Positions 22,180-30,201 of a DNA stretch of 37,107 nt are shown in pieces. The position numbers and the translations under genes were made by a program. Every line of letters begins with the position of its first letter. The stretch's first letter is position 1. Below the pieces are notes generated by a model that saw nothing but the letters and a program-made list of their open reading frames with translations, ran no database searches and was not told where the DNA came from. Origin of the DNA: Nitrospirales bacterium (lineage in GTDB: Bacteria > Nitrospirota > Nitrospiria > Nitrospirales > UBA8639); the NCBI GenBank assembly GCA_022828225.1, contig JAJEJG010000021.1, forward strand, positions 1 to 37,107, given 5' to 3'.

Positions 22180-22947
22180 ATGGACAGGACAGTACACTGG
22201 CATGGAGCCGGCGCCACACACACCGGACTTGTGCGCCCCACGAACCAGGATGCGTTCCTGGTCGCCAATGATCCGGGCTTATGGATCATAGCCGACGGCA
22301 TGGGCGGCCATGCAGGGGGCGACGTCGCCAGTAAAATAACCGTGGAAGCCATCCATAACTACATTACGGAACATGCGGGGCACCATTCAACAACCAACGC
22401 GGACGAGATTCCCTCTCTTTTGCGATCGGCGGTCGGGCACGCCAACGAAGCCGTTCTTGCCCATGCCAAAACCAACCCCGAATTCACCGGGATGGGAACG
22501 ACCGTGGTCCTTTTCTTTCTGCCTGCCCCCTCTTCCCCTCTGGCCTGGGTCGCTCATGCCGGAGACAGCCGTGCGTATCTCATTAGGGATCGACGGATTT
22601 CCGCATTGACCAGGGATCACACCGTGCTGGAAGAACGCATACAGCAAGGATTGCTGCCGAAATCAACGCCGGCCAGCCACCCGGACGGGCACAAGCTCAC
22701 CAGAGGAGTCGGAGTCTATTCAACAATAGAAACAGATGTTTCAGCAATACAACTTAAACCTGAAGATGAAATTATTCTGTTCAGTGACGGCCTGAACAAA
22801 GTGTTGAGCGACGATCAGATTCTGGACACCCTCCTGACCATGAGCACGGAACCACCGGAACACAAATGCCGGTCACTCATCGATCAAGCCAACGATTGTG
22901 GCGGAGTGGATAATACGACCGTGATCCTGATTGCAAGATCACGCTAA
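22180..22947 (+). CDS. PP2C-family serine/threonine protein phosphatase
   Basis: A 255-residue, metal-dependent phosphatase without a membrane segment. Metal ligands are seen in RPTNQDAF (D24), IADGMGGHAGGDVAS (D39, G40), SDGLNK and VDNTTVILI. GMGTTVV, HAGDSRAYL and LTRDHT are further family motifs in the right order. It resembles PrpC/Stp enzymes that reverse Hanks-type kinase action. No kinase gene is next to it in this window. The start overlaps nothing and lies two bases after the stop of the exonuclease-like gene. Confidence 0.95.
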   Translation: MDRTVHWHGAGATHTGLVRPTNQDAFLVANDPGLWIIADGMGGHAGGDVASKITVEAIHNYITEHAGHHSTTNADEIPSLLRSAVGHANEAVLAHAKTNPEFTGMGTTVVLFFLPAPSSPLAWVAHAGDSRAYLIRDRRISALTRDHTVLEERIQQGLLPKSTPASHPDGHKLTRGVGVYSTIETDVSAIQLKPEDEIILFSDGLNKVLSDDQILDTLLTMSTEPPEHKCRSLIDQANDCGGVDNTTVILIARSR

Positions 22948-22963
22948 CCCGCCTTCTCCTTCT

Positions 22964-23233
22964 GTCATCCTTGTATGTGTTCAGTCATTCCCTTCGACTG
23001 CGCTCAGGACAGGCGTTGACAGAATGCTACGCACAGTGAAGCAGGAGTATCCTGTTCCTCCCCTTTGTAAGGGGAAGATAGGAGGGGTAGAGTCAAGCAT
23101 GTCCGGAGCAGGGTCCCCCGTCATCGCCGCAAGTTCTACCTCCCCTCGCCCCTCCTTACAAAGGAGGGGAATTAGAGCACAGAAGAAACGGGCAGAAATT
23201 GTCAGCGAATGAGTAAACACATACAGGAATGAC
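22964..23233. mobile_element. MITE-like element with IS-type terminal inverted repeats
   Basis: A 270-base non-coding block between the phosphatase gene and a small membrane-protein gene. The left end (22964-22984) and the reverse complement of the right end (23213-23233) agree at 17 of 21 positions. The left end matches the reverse complement of 120-140 at 20 of 21, and the right end extends the match with the transposase end (30 of 35, 23199-23233 versus 106-140). No transposase is inside, so this would be a non-autonomous derivative. Inside lie a TTCGAC-type repeat (22991-23013) and the paired repeat at 23056-23172. No target duplication was found. Confidence 0.55.
23056..23172. repeat. 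Paired inverted repeat element, CCTTTGTAAGG family, copy 2
   Basis: Left unit CCTCCCCTTTGTAAGGGGA then GGAGGGGTAGAG, spacer of about 45 bases, right unit TTCTACCTCCCC..CCCTCCTTACAAAGGAGGGG. The two units are in inverted orientation, as in copies 1 and 3. It lies wholly within the MITE-like block at 22964-23233. Confidence 0.75.
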
Positions 23234-23294
23234 CCATTCTTGCTTTTTTTGTATCAATGACGGAGAAGGATGTTCTGCAACTAAGGGAAGCCGA

Positions 23295-23459
23295 TCAACG
23301 CTGTTTTCCCATGGGCTGGCACGTGATCCAGGTGGCGCAACTCCATTCGTAGAATTGCACGATCAGCCACAGGATCAAGGGAATGGTCACGGCCACCAGC
23401 ATGGCAAAAAACAGGACGCGAAGAGGTACAGGAATTTTTCTGATCAGCGAGGGAACCAT
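23295..23459 (-). CDS. Small single-span membrane protein, unknown
   Basis: A 54-residue reading that begins MVPSLIRKIPVPLRV and has one strong hydrophobic segment (residues about 15-39, LFFAMLVAVTIPLILWLIV) and a short tail with two cysteines (SCATWITC). The basic N-terminus would stay in the cytoplasm. It follows ribE by 14 bases on the same strand, which supports translation as part of that operon; a ribosome binding site is weak (ACGAGAAACA). It belongs to no family I recognise. Overlapping plus-strand readings are shadows. Confidence 0.6.
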   Translation of the reverse strand: MVPSLIRKIPVPLRVLFFAMLVAVTIPLILWLIVQFYEWSCATWITCQPMGKQR

Positions 23460-23473
23460 TGTTTCTCGTTGCC

Positions 23474-24130
23474 CTACGTCAAGCCCCGTTTTTGCAGATA
23501 GTCCCGGTCGATGACTGGAGCCGCTTTTTCCGGCAACTTGCCGCTATTTTGAAGCAGCCGCTCGACGTATTTGCCGATCAGGTCCGACTCCAGGTTGACG
23601 GCATCCCCGGGCTGCTTGATGCCCAAGGTCGTAACCTTGGCCGTGTGGGGAATAATCGCCACGGACACCCCGTTCTCCGACACGCTGTTGACGGTCAGAC
23701 TGACGCCCTCCACGGTGATGGACCCCTTGGGAATACAATACCTGAGAATGGGCTCAGGCACTTCCAGGGTCAGCAACAACGTGTTGCCCGCTTGCGTTCG
23801 CTCCCGAAGGATACCGGTCCCGTCCACGTGCCCCGTCACGAGATGCCCGCCCAGACGATCGTTCAATTTCAAGGCTCGTTCGAGATTCACCGCCGCACCC
23901 GCCGTGAGCGTACCCAACGTCGTCACACCCAGGGTTTCGACCGAGACGTCGACGGCAAAGTCCGTTTCACCAACCTCGGCAGCCGTCAGACAGGCTCCGG
24001 AGACGCTCACGCTTTCACCAAGTTGAAGATCCTTGAGAACGGTCCCCGCCACAATCGACAGGCGCGTACCGTCAAGACCACGTACCAGGGATTTGACCAC
24101 ACCCATTTCTTCGACGATCCCGCTGAACAC
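23474..24130 (-). CDS. ribE: Riboflavin synthase, alpha subunit
   Basis: The enzyme joins two lumazine molecules to make riboflavin. The 218-residue protein has the usual two-barrel layout: MFSGIVEEMG at the start, SVSGACLTA and LGGHLVTGHVDGTG in the first repeat and SITVEGVSLTVNSV with IPHTAKVTTLG in the second. Length is normal. Start is GTG 24130, one base after the stop of a small upstream gene, so translation is coupled. Other rib genes are not in the window, and no FMN riboswitch was seen upstream of this operon. Confidence 0.95.
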   Translation of the reverse strand: MFSGIVEEMGVVKSLVRGLDGTRLSIVAGTVLKDLQLGESVSVSGACLTAAEVGETDFAVDVSVETLGVTTLGTLTAGAAVNLERALKLNDRLGGHLVTGHVDGTGILRERTQAGNTLLLTLEVPEPILRYCIPKGSITVEGVSLTVNSVSENGVSVAIIPHTAKVTTLGIKQPGDAVNLESDLIGKYVERLLQNSGKLPEKAAPVIDRDYLQKRGLT

Positions 24131-24131
24131 G

Positions 24132-24260
24132 TTACTTGTCCTTGTCGTCGCTCAAAAAAACACTGCGAAACACGAGGATAAACACCACGATCAAGACGAC
24201 GACTCCCGCCGCGGCCAAAACGCCAATAACGAGGTCGCCCGTTGTCATCGCTTCTTCCAT
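24132..24260 (-). CDS. Small single-span membrane protein, unknown
   Basis: The 42-residue reading starts MEEAMTTGD, has one hydrophobic segment (residues about 9-35, rich in valine, alanine and isoleucine) and ends with the charged SDDKDK. ATG 24260 has AAGGA about ten bases upstream. It ends one base before the ribE start and begins 37 bases after the transporter gene, so it is placed like a true gene in an operon. I know no family for it. A matching small membrane gene follows ribE at 23295-23459. Confidence 0.6.
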   Translation of the reverse strand: MEEAMTTGDLVIGVLAAAGVVVLIVVFILVFRSVFLSDDKDK

Positions 24261-24297
24261 GCCCGGTTATCCTTTCCGTCGAGTCGCGGCGATCCCG

Positions 24298-25482
24298 TTA
24301 GAGACGCCCCGACCGCCGGCAGGTCGCCACCCAAAACCCTGCTGCCGTCACCAATTGCAGGCATCCGATAATGGTGAAAGCCCAAGTATAACTGATTGCG
24401 GCGACGAGCACACCTGCCACGATCGGTCCGCTCGCATGCCCGATATCCATGATCGTGCCGCGCAACCCCATACCGGCTCCGACGTTTTCGGCCTTTCCCA
24501 GGTCCGCAATCATCGCGGCCGACGACGACGTAATGATCGCTTCACCAAACCCGAACCCCGCCGCGCACAAGGCCAACCAAACCATCTGAGTCGCTTGCGG
24601 AACGGCCATGATGGCAACACCGCAGACCAACAAACCCAGCGCAATCAACGGTCGTCTCCCGACGCGGTCCGAGACGCGGCCCATCACCGGCTTGGAGAGA
24701 AACGACGTCAACCCTTGTATGCCGAACAGCAAGCCGCTCTCCGCCAAACTCAGCCCGATGGACAACGCGTATAACGGCAGGAACGCCATCAGCGTCCCGT
24801 TGGCCATCATTTTCGAGGCCTCCGTAACACTCGCGGCGACCATGCCTAGATGTCTCAACACGGTCCGCAAACCATGCAGCACGTTCGAGAGGAGTACCTT
24901 GAACTCCAATTTCACAGGGCGCGACGGTGCCGGACAGCGCCACCACAGCATCAGATACAGGGCAAGCCCAACCAGCCCGAACGCGCCTCCGGTGAGAAAC
25001 GTTTCCGTATAGCCGGCCGTATCGATGATCCACCCACCCAGCATCGGGCCCACCAATGCGCCGCCTTGAGCGGCGGAGGTATACCAACCCAATGCCGCCC
25101 CTCTGGTCGCGGGATACAAATCCGCCACCATGGCCAGGGCCAACGGCGTGAACACGGCCGTGGCTAATCCATGGACCAGCCGCAAAACCGTCAACACTTC
25201 CAGATTCGACACCAGCGGATAGACGAATGGCGGCAACGCAAAGGCCAGGACACCCACCATCATCAAGCGTGAGCGGTTCACCAGGTCGGATAACGTGCCA
25301 ACCGGGAGTTTCAGAAAGATCCCCGTCATGGTTGACGCGGCGACGATAAACCCCACCGTGACCGGCCCCGCACCCAGTGTTTCAGCAAAAGGAGCCAAGG
25401 CCGGCATGCGGACAAGGTTATAGCTGACAAAGGAGCAAAACCCTACGCCGCACAACAAAAGGAAAATCGGGGTGCCGATCAT
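24298..25482 (-). CDS. Major facilitator superfamily transporter
   Basis: A 394-residue inner-membrane protein with about 12 hydrophobic segments. The MFS loop motif between segments 2 and 3 is KLPVGTLSDLVNRSRLMM, and its repeat in the second half is SKPVMGRVSDRVGRRPLIAL, with the G-x-x-x-D-R-x-G-R pattern. Such proteins are often drug or metabolite antiporters. Substrate is unknown. The gene heads the run that contains the small membrane proteins and ribE, so it might carry a flavin-related compound, but nothing in the sequence proves it. Confidence 0.9.
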   Translation of the reverse strand: MIGTPIFLLLCGVGFCSFVSYNLVRMPALAPFAETLGAGPVTVGFIVAASTMTGIFLKLPVGTLSDLVNRSRLMMVGVLAFALPPFVYPLVSNLEVLTVLRLVHGLATAVFTPLALAMVADLYPATRGAALGWYTSAAQGGALVGPMLGGWIIDTAGYTETFLTGGAFGLVGLALYLMLWWRCPAPSRPVKLEFKVLLSNVLHGLRTVLRHLGMVAASVTEASKMMANGTLMAFLPLYALSIGLSLAESGLLFGIQGLTSFLSKPVMGRVSDRVGRRPLIALGLLVCGVAIMAVPQATQMVWLALCAAGFGFGEAIITSSSAAMIADLGKAENVGAGMGLRGTIMDIGHASGPIVAGVLVAAISYTWAFTIIGCLQLVTAAGFWVATCRRSGRL

Positions 25483-25563
25483 TCGCGTAGGTGTTCACTC
25501 ATATGTTGACAATTCTCGTTCCCCCCACCGGTTTGCCTGCGGGCGCTGCCCTTGTCTCACCGA

Positions 25564-25596
25564 CTCCCCCTCAAGGGGGGAGTGACGGGAGGTAGT
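25564..25596. repeat. Single unit of the GC-rich repeat, at the end of the ATPase gene
   Basis: CTCCCCCTCAAGGGGGGAG is a hairpin, followed by TGACGGGAGGTAGTACC. The GGGAGGTAG tail is as in the units at 6183 and 30229. It overlaps the last codons of the DUF4143 ATPase and includes its stop codon. Confidence 0.6.
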
Positions 25597-26764
25597 ACCG
25601 GGCGCGCAATTCTTCGGCGAATTCGCGAAGGCCGACCGACTCCAGAGTTTTCGAGATCGGATAGCGGTCATCGCCGGCATGGACGACAAAAGCGCGGGAT
25701 GGATTGATATCCGCACAGGCGAAGTGGAATCCCCGTTCGACGCTCGCGGACAGCGAACGTTTGATTTCGATGGCCCACAATGCGCCATCGTCATGTTCAA
25801 GCACGAGGTCGATTTCGGCACCGGTTCTCGTGCGGTAGAAAAACGGTTTCACGGACCGCGGCATGACGGCAAGCAGCGTCTCGATCACGAATCCCTCCCA
25901 ACTTCGACCAACAACCGGATGCCCCGCGAGTTGTTCCAGCGACGCAATCCCCAACAGGGCATGCACCAGACCACTATCCCGCACGTACACTTTCGGTGAC
26001 TTGACGAGACGTTTGCCGGTATTGATCCGAAAGGGCGGCAACCGGCGTACCAGCAACAAATCAGACAACAGATCCACATAGCGGGTAACCGATTGCGCGC
26101 TGACCTCCAGCGCCCTCGCAAGATCCGACGCATTCAGCATCGCACCCTGGCGATGGGCAAGCATCGTCCACAGCCGATCCAAGGTCGTGGCCGGAACGCG
26201 CGAACCAAACGTCGCCACGTCGCGCTCCAGGTAGGTACGGATGAAATCCTTGCGTAAGGCCAAACTATCCCCGTCGCTGTCAGCCAGATAGCTGTCAGGG
26301 AACCCGCCACGCAGCCACAGCCGTTCACGCGACGAGCGCGCATCCTCGATCTCGAGTGCGGAAAACGGGGCCAGATCAATGTATGCAATGCGCCCGGCCA
26401 GGGTTTCACCGGATTGGCGCAACAGGTCGACCGAGGCAGACCCCAGGATCAGGAACCGCCCCTTGCCTTTCCCTTTTCGCCGGCCCCTGTCGATCACACC
26501 ACGTAAGATCTGAAACAATTCCGGCATCCGGTGGATTTCATCGAGAATGACGAGCCGATCTTCCGCATGGTCGAAGAACAGCACGGGTTCGGCAAGCCGA
26601 TTCCGGTCATCCCGGTCTTCGAGATCAAGATACAGCGCATCGCGCAGGCGACCAAGCTCCAGTGCCAACGTGGTTTTACCAACTTGCCGCGGCCCGATTA
26701 GGGCCACGGCAGCTTGCCGATGCAGCGCGTTTTCGATATCTCCGGCAATGGTTCTTTTGATCAT
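25571..26764 (-). CDS. AAA ATPase with DUF4143 domain
   Basis: A 397-residue protein of the large family of AAA-14/DUF4143 ATPases. Walker A is GPRQVGKTT (K30), Walker B LVILDEIHR (D75-E76), and sensor-like GSASVDLLRQSGETLAGRI follows. The C-terminal DUF4143 part includes a winged helix (ASDLARALEVSAQSVTRYVDLL) and a PD-(D/E)XK-like end GAEIDLVL..GALWAIEIK. The cell role is not known; members are common in accessory DNA. The start is ATG 26764, which lies two bases from an inverted repeat. The last residues, LPSLPP, are encoded by a dispersed repeat, so the original C-terminus may have been replaced. Confidence 0.88.
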   Translation of the reverse strand: MIKRTIAGDIENALHRQAAVALIGPRQVGKTTLALELGRLRDALYLDLEDRDDRNRLAEPVLFFDHAEDRLVILDEIHRMPELFQILRGVIDRGRRKGKGKGRFLILGSASVDLLRQSGETLAGRIAYIDLAPFSALEIEDARSSRERLWLRGGFPDSYLADSDGDSLALRKDFIRTYLERDVATFGSRVPATTLDRLWTMLAHRQGAMLNASDLARALEVSAQSVTRYVDLLSDLLLVRRLPPFRINTGKRLVKSPKVYVRDSGLVHALLGIASLEQLAGHPVVGRSWEGFVIETLLAVMPRSVKPFFYRTRTGAEIDLVLEHDDGALWAIEIKRSLSASVERGFHFACADINPSRAFVVHAGDDRYPISKTLESVGLREFAEELRARYYLPSLPP

Positions 26765-26765
26765 A

Positions 26766-26804
26766 TTGTTGCATTTTATCCATGAGTTGGATAATTTACA
26801 ACAA
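26766..26804 (-). promoter_or_regulatory. Imperfect inverted repeat just upstream of the ATPase start
   Basis: The arms TTGTTGCATTTTATCCA and TTGGATAATTTACAACAA pair at 14 of 17 positions around TGAG. The minus-strand start codon follows one base later. Such a site could be an operator for autoregulation or, in RNA, a hairpin that blocks the start; the AT-rich GGATAA and TTTTAT parts could also form promoter boxes. No gene for a regulator of it is nearby. Confidence 0.55.
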
Positions 26805-26910
26805 TCAAGTCTGAAAAAACCTCTAGAACCCTCGACTCCAAGGTTCTGTCGTTTTCGTTTTTCACGATGGACTATACGGGTTTCGCATGACTCTCTCACC
26901 TTGACGTCCC

Positions 26911-28257
26911 ATGCCGACACGTCTCACGGAACTGTCCATTCTATTTTTCAGCGTGGCCAAGTGGTTTCTCCTGGCCAGTGCCGTGGGCCTGCTCGTCGGA
27001 CTCTCCTCCACGCTGTTTCTCATCGTCCTCCAGAGCAGCGTTGCGCTCACGCAATCGTTCCCCTACCTGTTTCTTTTCCTGCCGGTCAGCCTGGCGCTCA
27101 CCGGGATCATGACGGGCCGCTTCGCCTTCAGAGCGCGAGGGTACGGCACGGAACAAGTGATTCGGGCCATTCATCAAGAGGGCGGGAAAATCCACCCTCG
27201 CGTGATTCCCGTCAAATTTATCGCTACCATCGTCACGATCGCGAGTGGAGGGTCGGCAGGCAACGTCGGGCCGTGTGCGCAAATCGGCGGAGCGTTGTGC
27301 TCGACGTTCGGACAATTCATTCGCATGGAGGACGTCGACCGAGTCCGACTCGTCGTCTGCGGAATCAGCGCGGGCTTCGCCGCCGTGTTCGGCACCCCGG
27401 TCGCCGGCGCCCTGTTTGCCATCGAAGCGCTCTGGGTCGGACGATTTTCTTACGGGGCACTGTTCCCTTCACTGGTTTCGGCGTTTGTCGGGTATCAGGT
27501 TGCCGCAAACCTGGGCATTGCGTACCTCTCGCCCGTTTTCCCATCGGTCCCGTCGTTGAACGTTCCCTTTTTACTCAGCGTCGGATTAGCGGGCATCACG
27601 TTCGGCGTGGCCGCGTTTGCCTTCGTGGAAGTGATGGGACTCGGAAAACGGCTCGCCCTGTTGACCAAGACCTCCTCCGTGCTGACCGGTATGATCGGCG
27701 GGTTCATTCTCATCGCCGTCACGTTCCTTGTTTCGGACGACTATCTCGGCCTGGGCTGGACGACGGTTGCTCAAGCGCTCAAGGGCGACGACCTTCCCTG
27801 GTACGCCTTTGCCGTCAAAGCGGTCACCACCAGCGTGACGCTGAACTTCGGCGGCAGCGGCGGCATTCTGCTTCCCCTCTGTTTTTACGGGGCCGCCTTG
27901 GGATCGGCCTTGGCTCAGGGGTTGGGGATGGACCCCGCCACCCTTGCCGCACTGGGATTCGTGAGCGTGTTGGCCGGCGCCACCAATACGCCCATCGCGT
28001 CTTTGGTATTGGCCATGGAATTGTTCGGCCCTGCCATTGCACCGTACGCGGCAACAAGTTGCGCCATGAGTTACCTGCTCACGGGTCACCGCAGCGTCAT
28101 CCCCACACAACTCCTGAACGAATCCAAGTCCCCGTCATTTGCACTCGCGTCTCAACAGGAAATCGAACGGGTCACGTTGGCCATCAAATCCCGGCGCAAG
28201 ACCCTCACGAAAATGTTCTTCGGCAAACGGTCCTCGCCTGACTCCTCCGACGAATAA
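26911..28257 (+). CDS. CLC-family chloride channel/transporter homologue
   Basis: A 448-residue membrane protein with the CLC fold of about 16-18 helices. The first anion-binding motif, normally GSGIP, reads GYGTE at residues 77-81. The second, normally GREGP or GKEGP, reads GNVGP at 117-121 within SGGSAGNVGPCAQIGG, so the gating glutamate is Val119. GTPVAGALFAIE and GGSGGILLPL (GxFxP counterpart) follow. No CBS domains follow the membrane part, only a basic tail. CLC proteins without the gating glutamate behave as channels in animal ClC-K; here that is inference. Start ATG 26911 has no clear ribosome binding site. Confidence 0.88.
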   Translation: MPTRLTELSILFFSVAKWFLLASAVGLLVGLSSTLFLIVLQSSVALTQSFPYLFLFLPVSLALTGIMTGRFAFRARGYGTEQVIRAIHQEGGKIHPRVIPVKFIATIVTIASGGSAGNVGPCAQIGGALCSTFGQFIRMEDVDRVRLVVCGISAGFAAVFGTPVAGALFAIEALWVGRFSYGALFPSLVSAFVGYQVAANLGIAYLSPVFPSVPSLNVPFLLSVGLAGITFGVAAFAFVEVMGLGKRLALLTKTSSVLTGMIGGFILIAVTFLVSDDYLGLGWTTVAQALKGDDLPWYAFAVKAVTTSVTLNFGGSGGILLPLCFYGAALGSALAQGLGMDPATLAALGFVSVLAGATNTPIASLVLAMELFGPAIAPYAATSCAMSYLLTGHRSVIPTQLLNESKSPSFALASQQEIERVTLAIKSRRKTLTKMFFGKRSSPDSSDE

Positions 28258-28341
28258 CCGTTCTCATCTTGCCGTACACCGTCGACGAACAGCGGTCTCC
28301 TTTGTGCTCCCGACAAGTTCCTGTTACACTTCCCCTCGTTC

Positions 28342-30201
28342 ATGCCACCTGCCATACACCCAGTCGATCTGCTTCGAGTCCTTCGACACCAACGTCTGAC
28401 CCCGGCCATTGTCTTTTTGACGTCCCGGCGCGCCTGTGACGAAGCCATCGGGAGCTTCGAACACCGCCAACTCCCTATTCCCCCCACGCGGTCGTCGGCC
28501 ATCACGGACGTACTGGATCACATGATCGCCGAATATCCCAGTATTGCCGACCACCCTCTCATCCCCACGGTCCAACGCTATGGCGTGGCGGCCCATCACG
28601 CCGGACATTTGCCGTCCTGGAAAATCGCCGTCGAAGAACTCATGCGTCAGGGGTGCCTGGATGCGGTCTTCGCCACGACCACCCTGGCTGCCGGTGTGGA
28701 CTTTCCGGCCCGCACCGTGGTGATAACCCAATCAAGTGTGCGCAAGGATCGCGATATCGTGGAACTGACCGTCAACGAAATCCAACAACTCGCCGGCCGC
28801 GGGGGAAGACGCGGGAAAGATTACGTGGGGTTCGTCGTGGTCACGCCGTCGCCGTACATCGACCTCGGCCCCATCGCGAACGGTCTCACAAACCACCCGG
28901 AGCCGATCGACAGTCAATTCGTCGTGTCCTATCCCATGGTCCTGAATCTCCTGAAAGCTCATTCCATCGACCACATCCAACCCATTCTCGAAAAGAGTTT
29001 CGCGCAATTCCAACTCAACCAACGCACCGACGCGTATGAAACAAAGCTGGATGACGTGGAAGCGCAACTGGAGACCTATGGCCAGCGGGAATGCGCCGAT
29101 TGGATCGCGCAGTGGCAGTCCTTCAGTCTGGCCAAGAAACGCCGCTCGCACCATCGCCGGAAAACCCAGCACGACCCGCCGGAAATCTCGGCGCAATTGG
29201 CGTTTCTGACGCCGGGGCGCGCGGTCGAACTCTCCAAGGATTACGCCATCGTCCTGCGGCAATATCGAAGCCGTGGCCAAGGGGCTCCGATGTTGACCGT
29301 GATACGCAGCAGCGGACGCATCGTGGAATATCCCGCGAGCGCGGTGACCGCGGTGATCGATGAAGTCATCGACGTCACGGAGGCCCGCCGGTTTCCCTGG
29401 TGCACGCCCCAAAGCCTGGAGCACGCGGTTACAACGTTGGAACAGTTTCCCGCTCGCTTACGACGTCTCCCTATTCGCGTGGACCCGAACGGCGCCGACA
29501 ACCCGATCCTGACCGAAACGCTCATGGACGAATTTCCCTGTCCAACCTGTCCGTCGCGTCCCGCGTGCCAAAAAGACCATCCGCAGGCCCTGAAACTGCG
29601 GCAGGAAGAGCATCGCCTGACGAAAACCATTCATGCCTTGCGCACGGAACTCTGGCATCGCTTCCAGCAACACATCGAAGTATTACAGAAGTTCGGCTAC
29701 CTGACGCCCGCGTGCCAACTGACCTCCGAAGGCGACTGGGCCCGTCTCATTCGCATCAATCATTCGTTACTCATCACGGAACTGATCAGGATGGGAGCCT
29801 TTGAAGGAATCAGCGCCTCACTCCTGGCCGGCGTGTTGGCAAGCATTGCCCATGACGACGACCGGCCGGCCTCGTTTGCCGGACGTCAACAGGCCCTGAT
29901 ATCCACCCTTGGACAGGTCAGGAAGATCGCCCACTCGTTGTCCGCGTACGAAGAGCCGCCCCTTCTGCGGCTGGACGTCGCCGCGATTGTCGACCGGTGG
30001 ATTGCCGAACCCACCCTGCCCTGGAGCGAACTCATTCACGCGACCACCATGGCGGAAGGCGACATCTATCGACTTCTGGCCAGGACCCTGGAATATCTGT
30101 CGCAGTTGCACGGCTTACGTTCGACGCATCCCGGGCTGGCCGATATCGCCAGGGACGCAATGGATCTCATGCGCCGTGACGTCCTGCAGGAATTGCCATG
30201 A
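28342..30201 (+). CDS. Ski2/HelY-like helicase, C-terminal half (RecA2 and accessory domains)
   Basis: The 619-residue protein begins at the second RecA domain: PAIVFLTSRRACDEA (motif IV), GVAAHHAGHLPSWK, VFATTTLAAGVDFPARTVVI (motif V) and QLAGRGGRRG (motif VI, about 148-157; usual form QxxGRAGRxG). Winged-helix, ratchet and a DSHCT-like region follow. C400, C403 and C409 with nearby H (CPTCPSRPACQKDH) recall the cysteine/histidine cluster of HelY-type proteins. There is no Walker A. The missing first RecA domain is encoded by the next gene, 30384-31445. Ski2-like enzymes unwind RNA or DNA. Start ATG 28342 is the only one in frame after the CLC stop. Confidence 0.85.
   Translation: MPPAIHPVDLLRVLRHQRLTPAIVFLTSRRACDEAIGSFEHRQLPIPPTRSSAITDVLDHMIAEYPSIADHPLIPTVQRYGVAAHHAGHLPSWKIAVEELMRQGCLDAVFATTTLAAGVDFPARTVVITQSSVRKDRDIVELTVNEIQQLAGRGGRRGKDYVGFVVVTPSPYIDLGPIANGLTNHPEPIDSQFVVSYPMVLNLLKAHSIDHIQPILEKSFAQFQLNQRTDAYETKLDDVEAQLETYGQRECADWIAQWQSFSLAKKRRSHHRRKTQHDPPEISAQLAFLTPGRAVELSKDYAIVLRQYRSRGQGAPMLTVIRSSGRIVEYPASAVTAVIDEVIDVTEARRFPWCTPQSLEHAVTTLEQFPARLRRLPIRVDPNGADNPILTETLMDEFPCPTCPSRPACQKDHPQALKLRQEEHRLTKTIHALRTELWHRFQQHIEVLQKFGYLTPACQLTSEGDWARLIRINHSLLITELIRMGAFEGISASLLAGVLASIAHDDDRPASFAGRQQALISTLGQVRKIAHSLSAYEEPPLLRLDVAAIVDRWIAEPTLPWSELIHATTMAEGDIYRLLARTLEYLSQLHGLRSTHPGLADIARDAMDLMRRDVLQELP

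Noticed and set aside
24261-24297. FMN riboswitch upstream of ribE
   Set aside because: The gap is too short and no conserved riboswitch sequence is visible here or before the MFS gene.
26547-28241. Open frame of about 560 codons overlapping the ATPase (antisense) and CLC (other frame)
   Set aside because: It crosses two well-supported genes and its translation is arginine/serine-rich without motifs.
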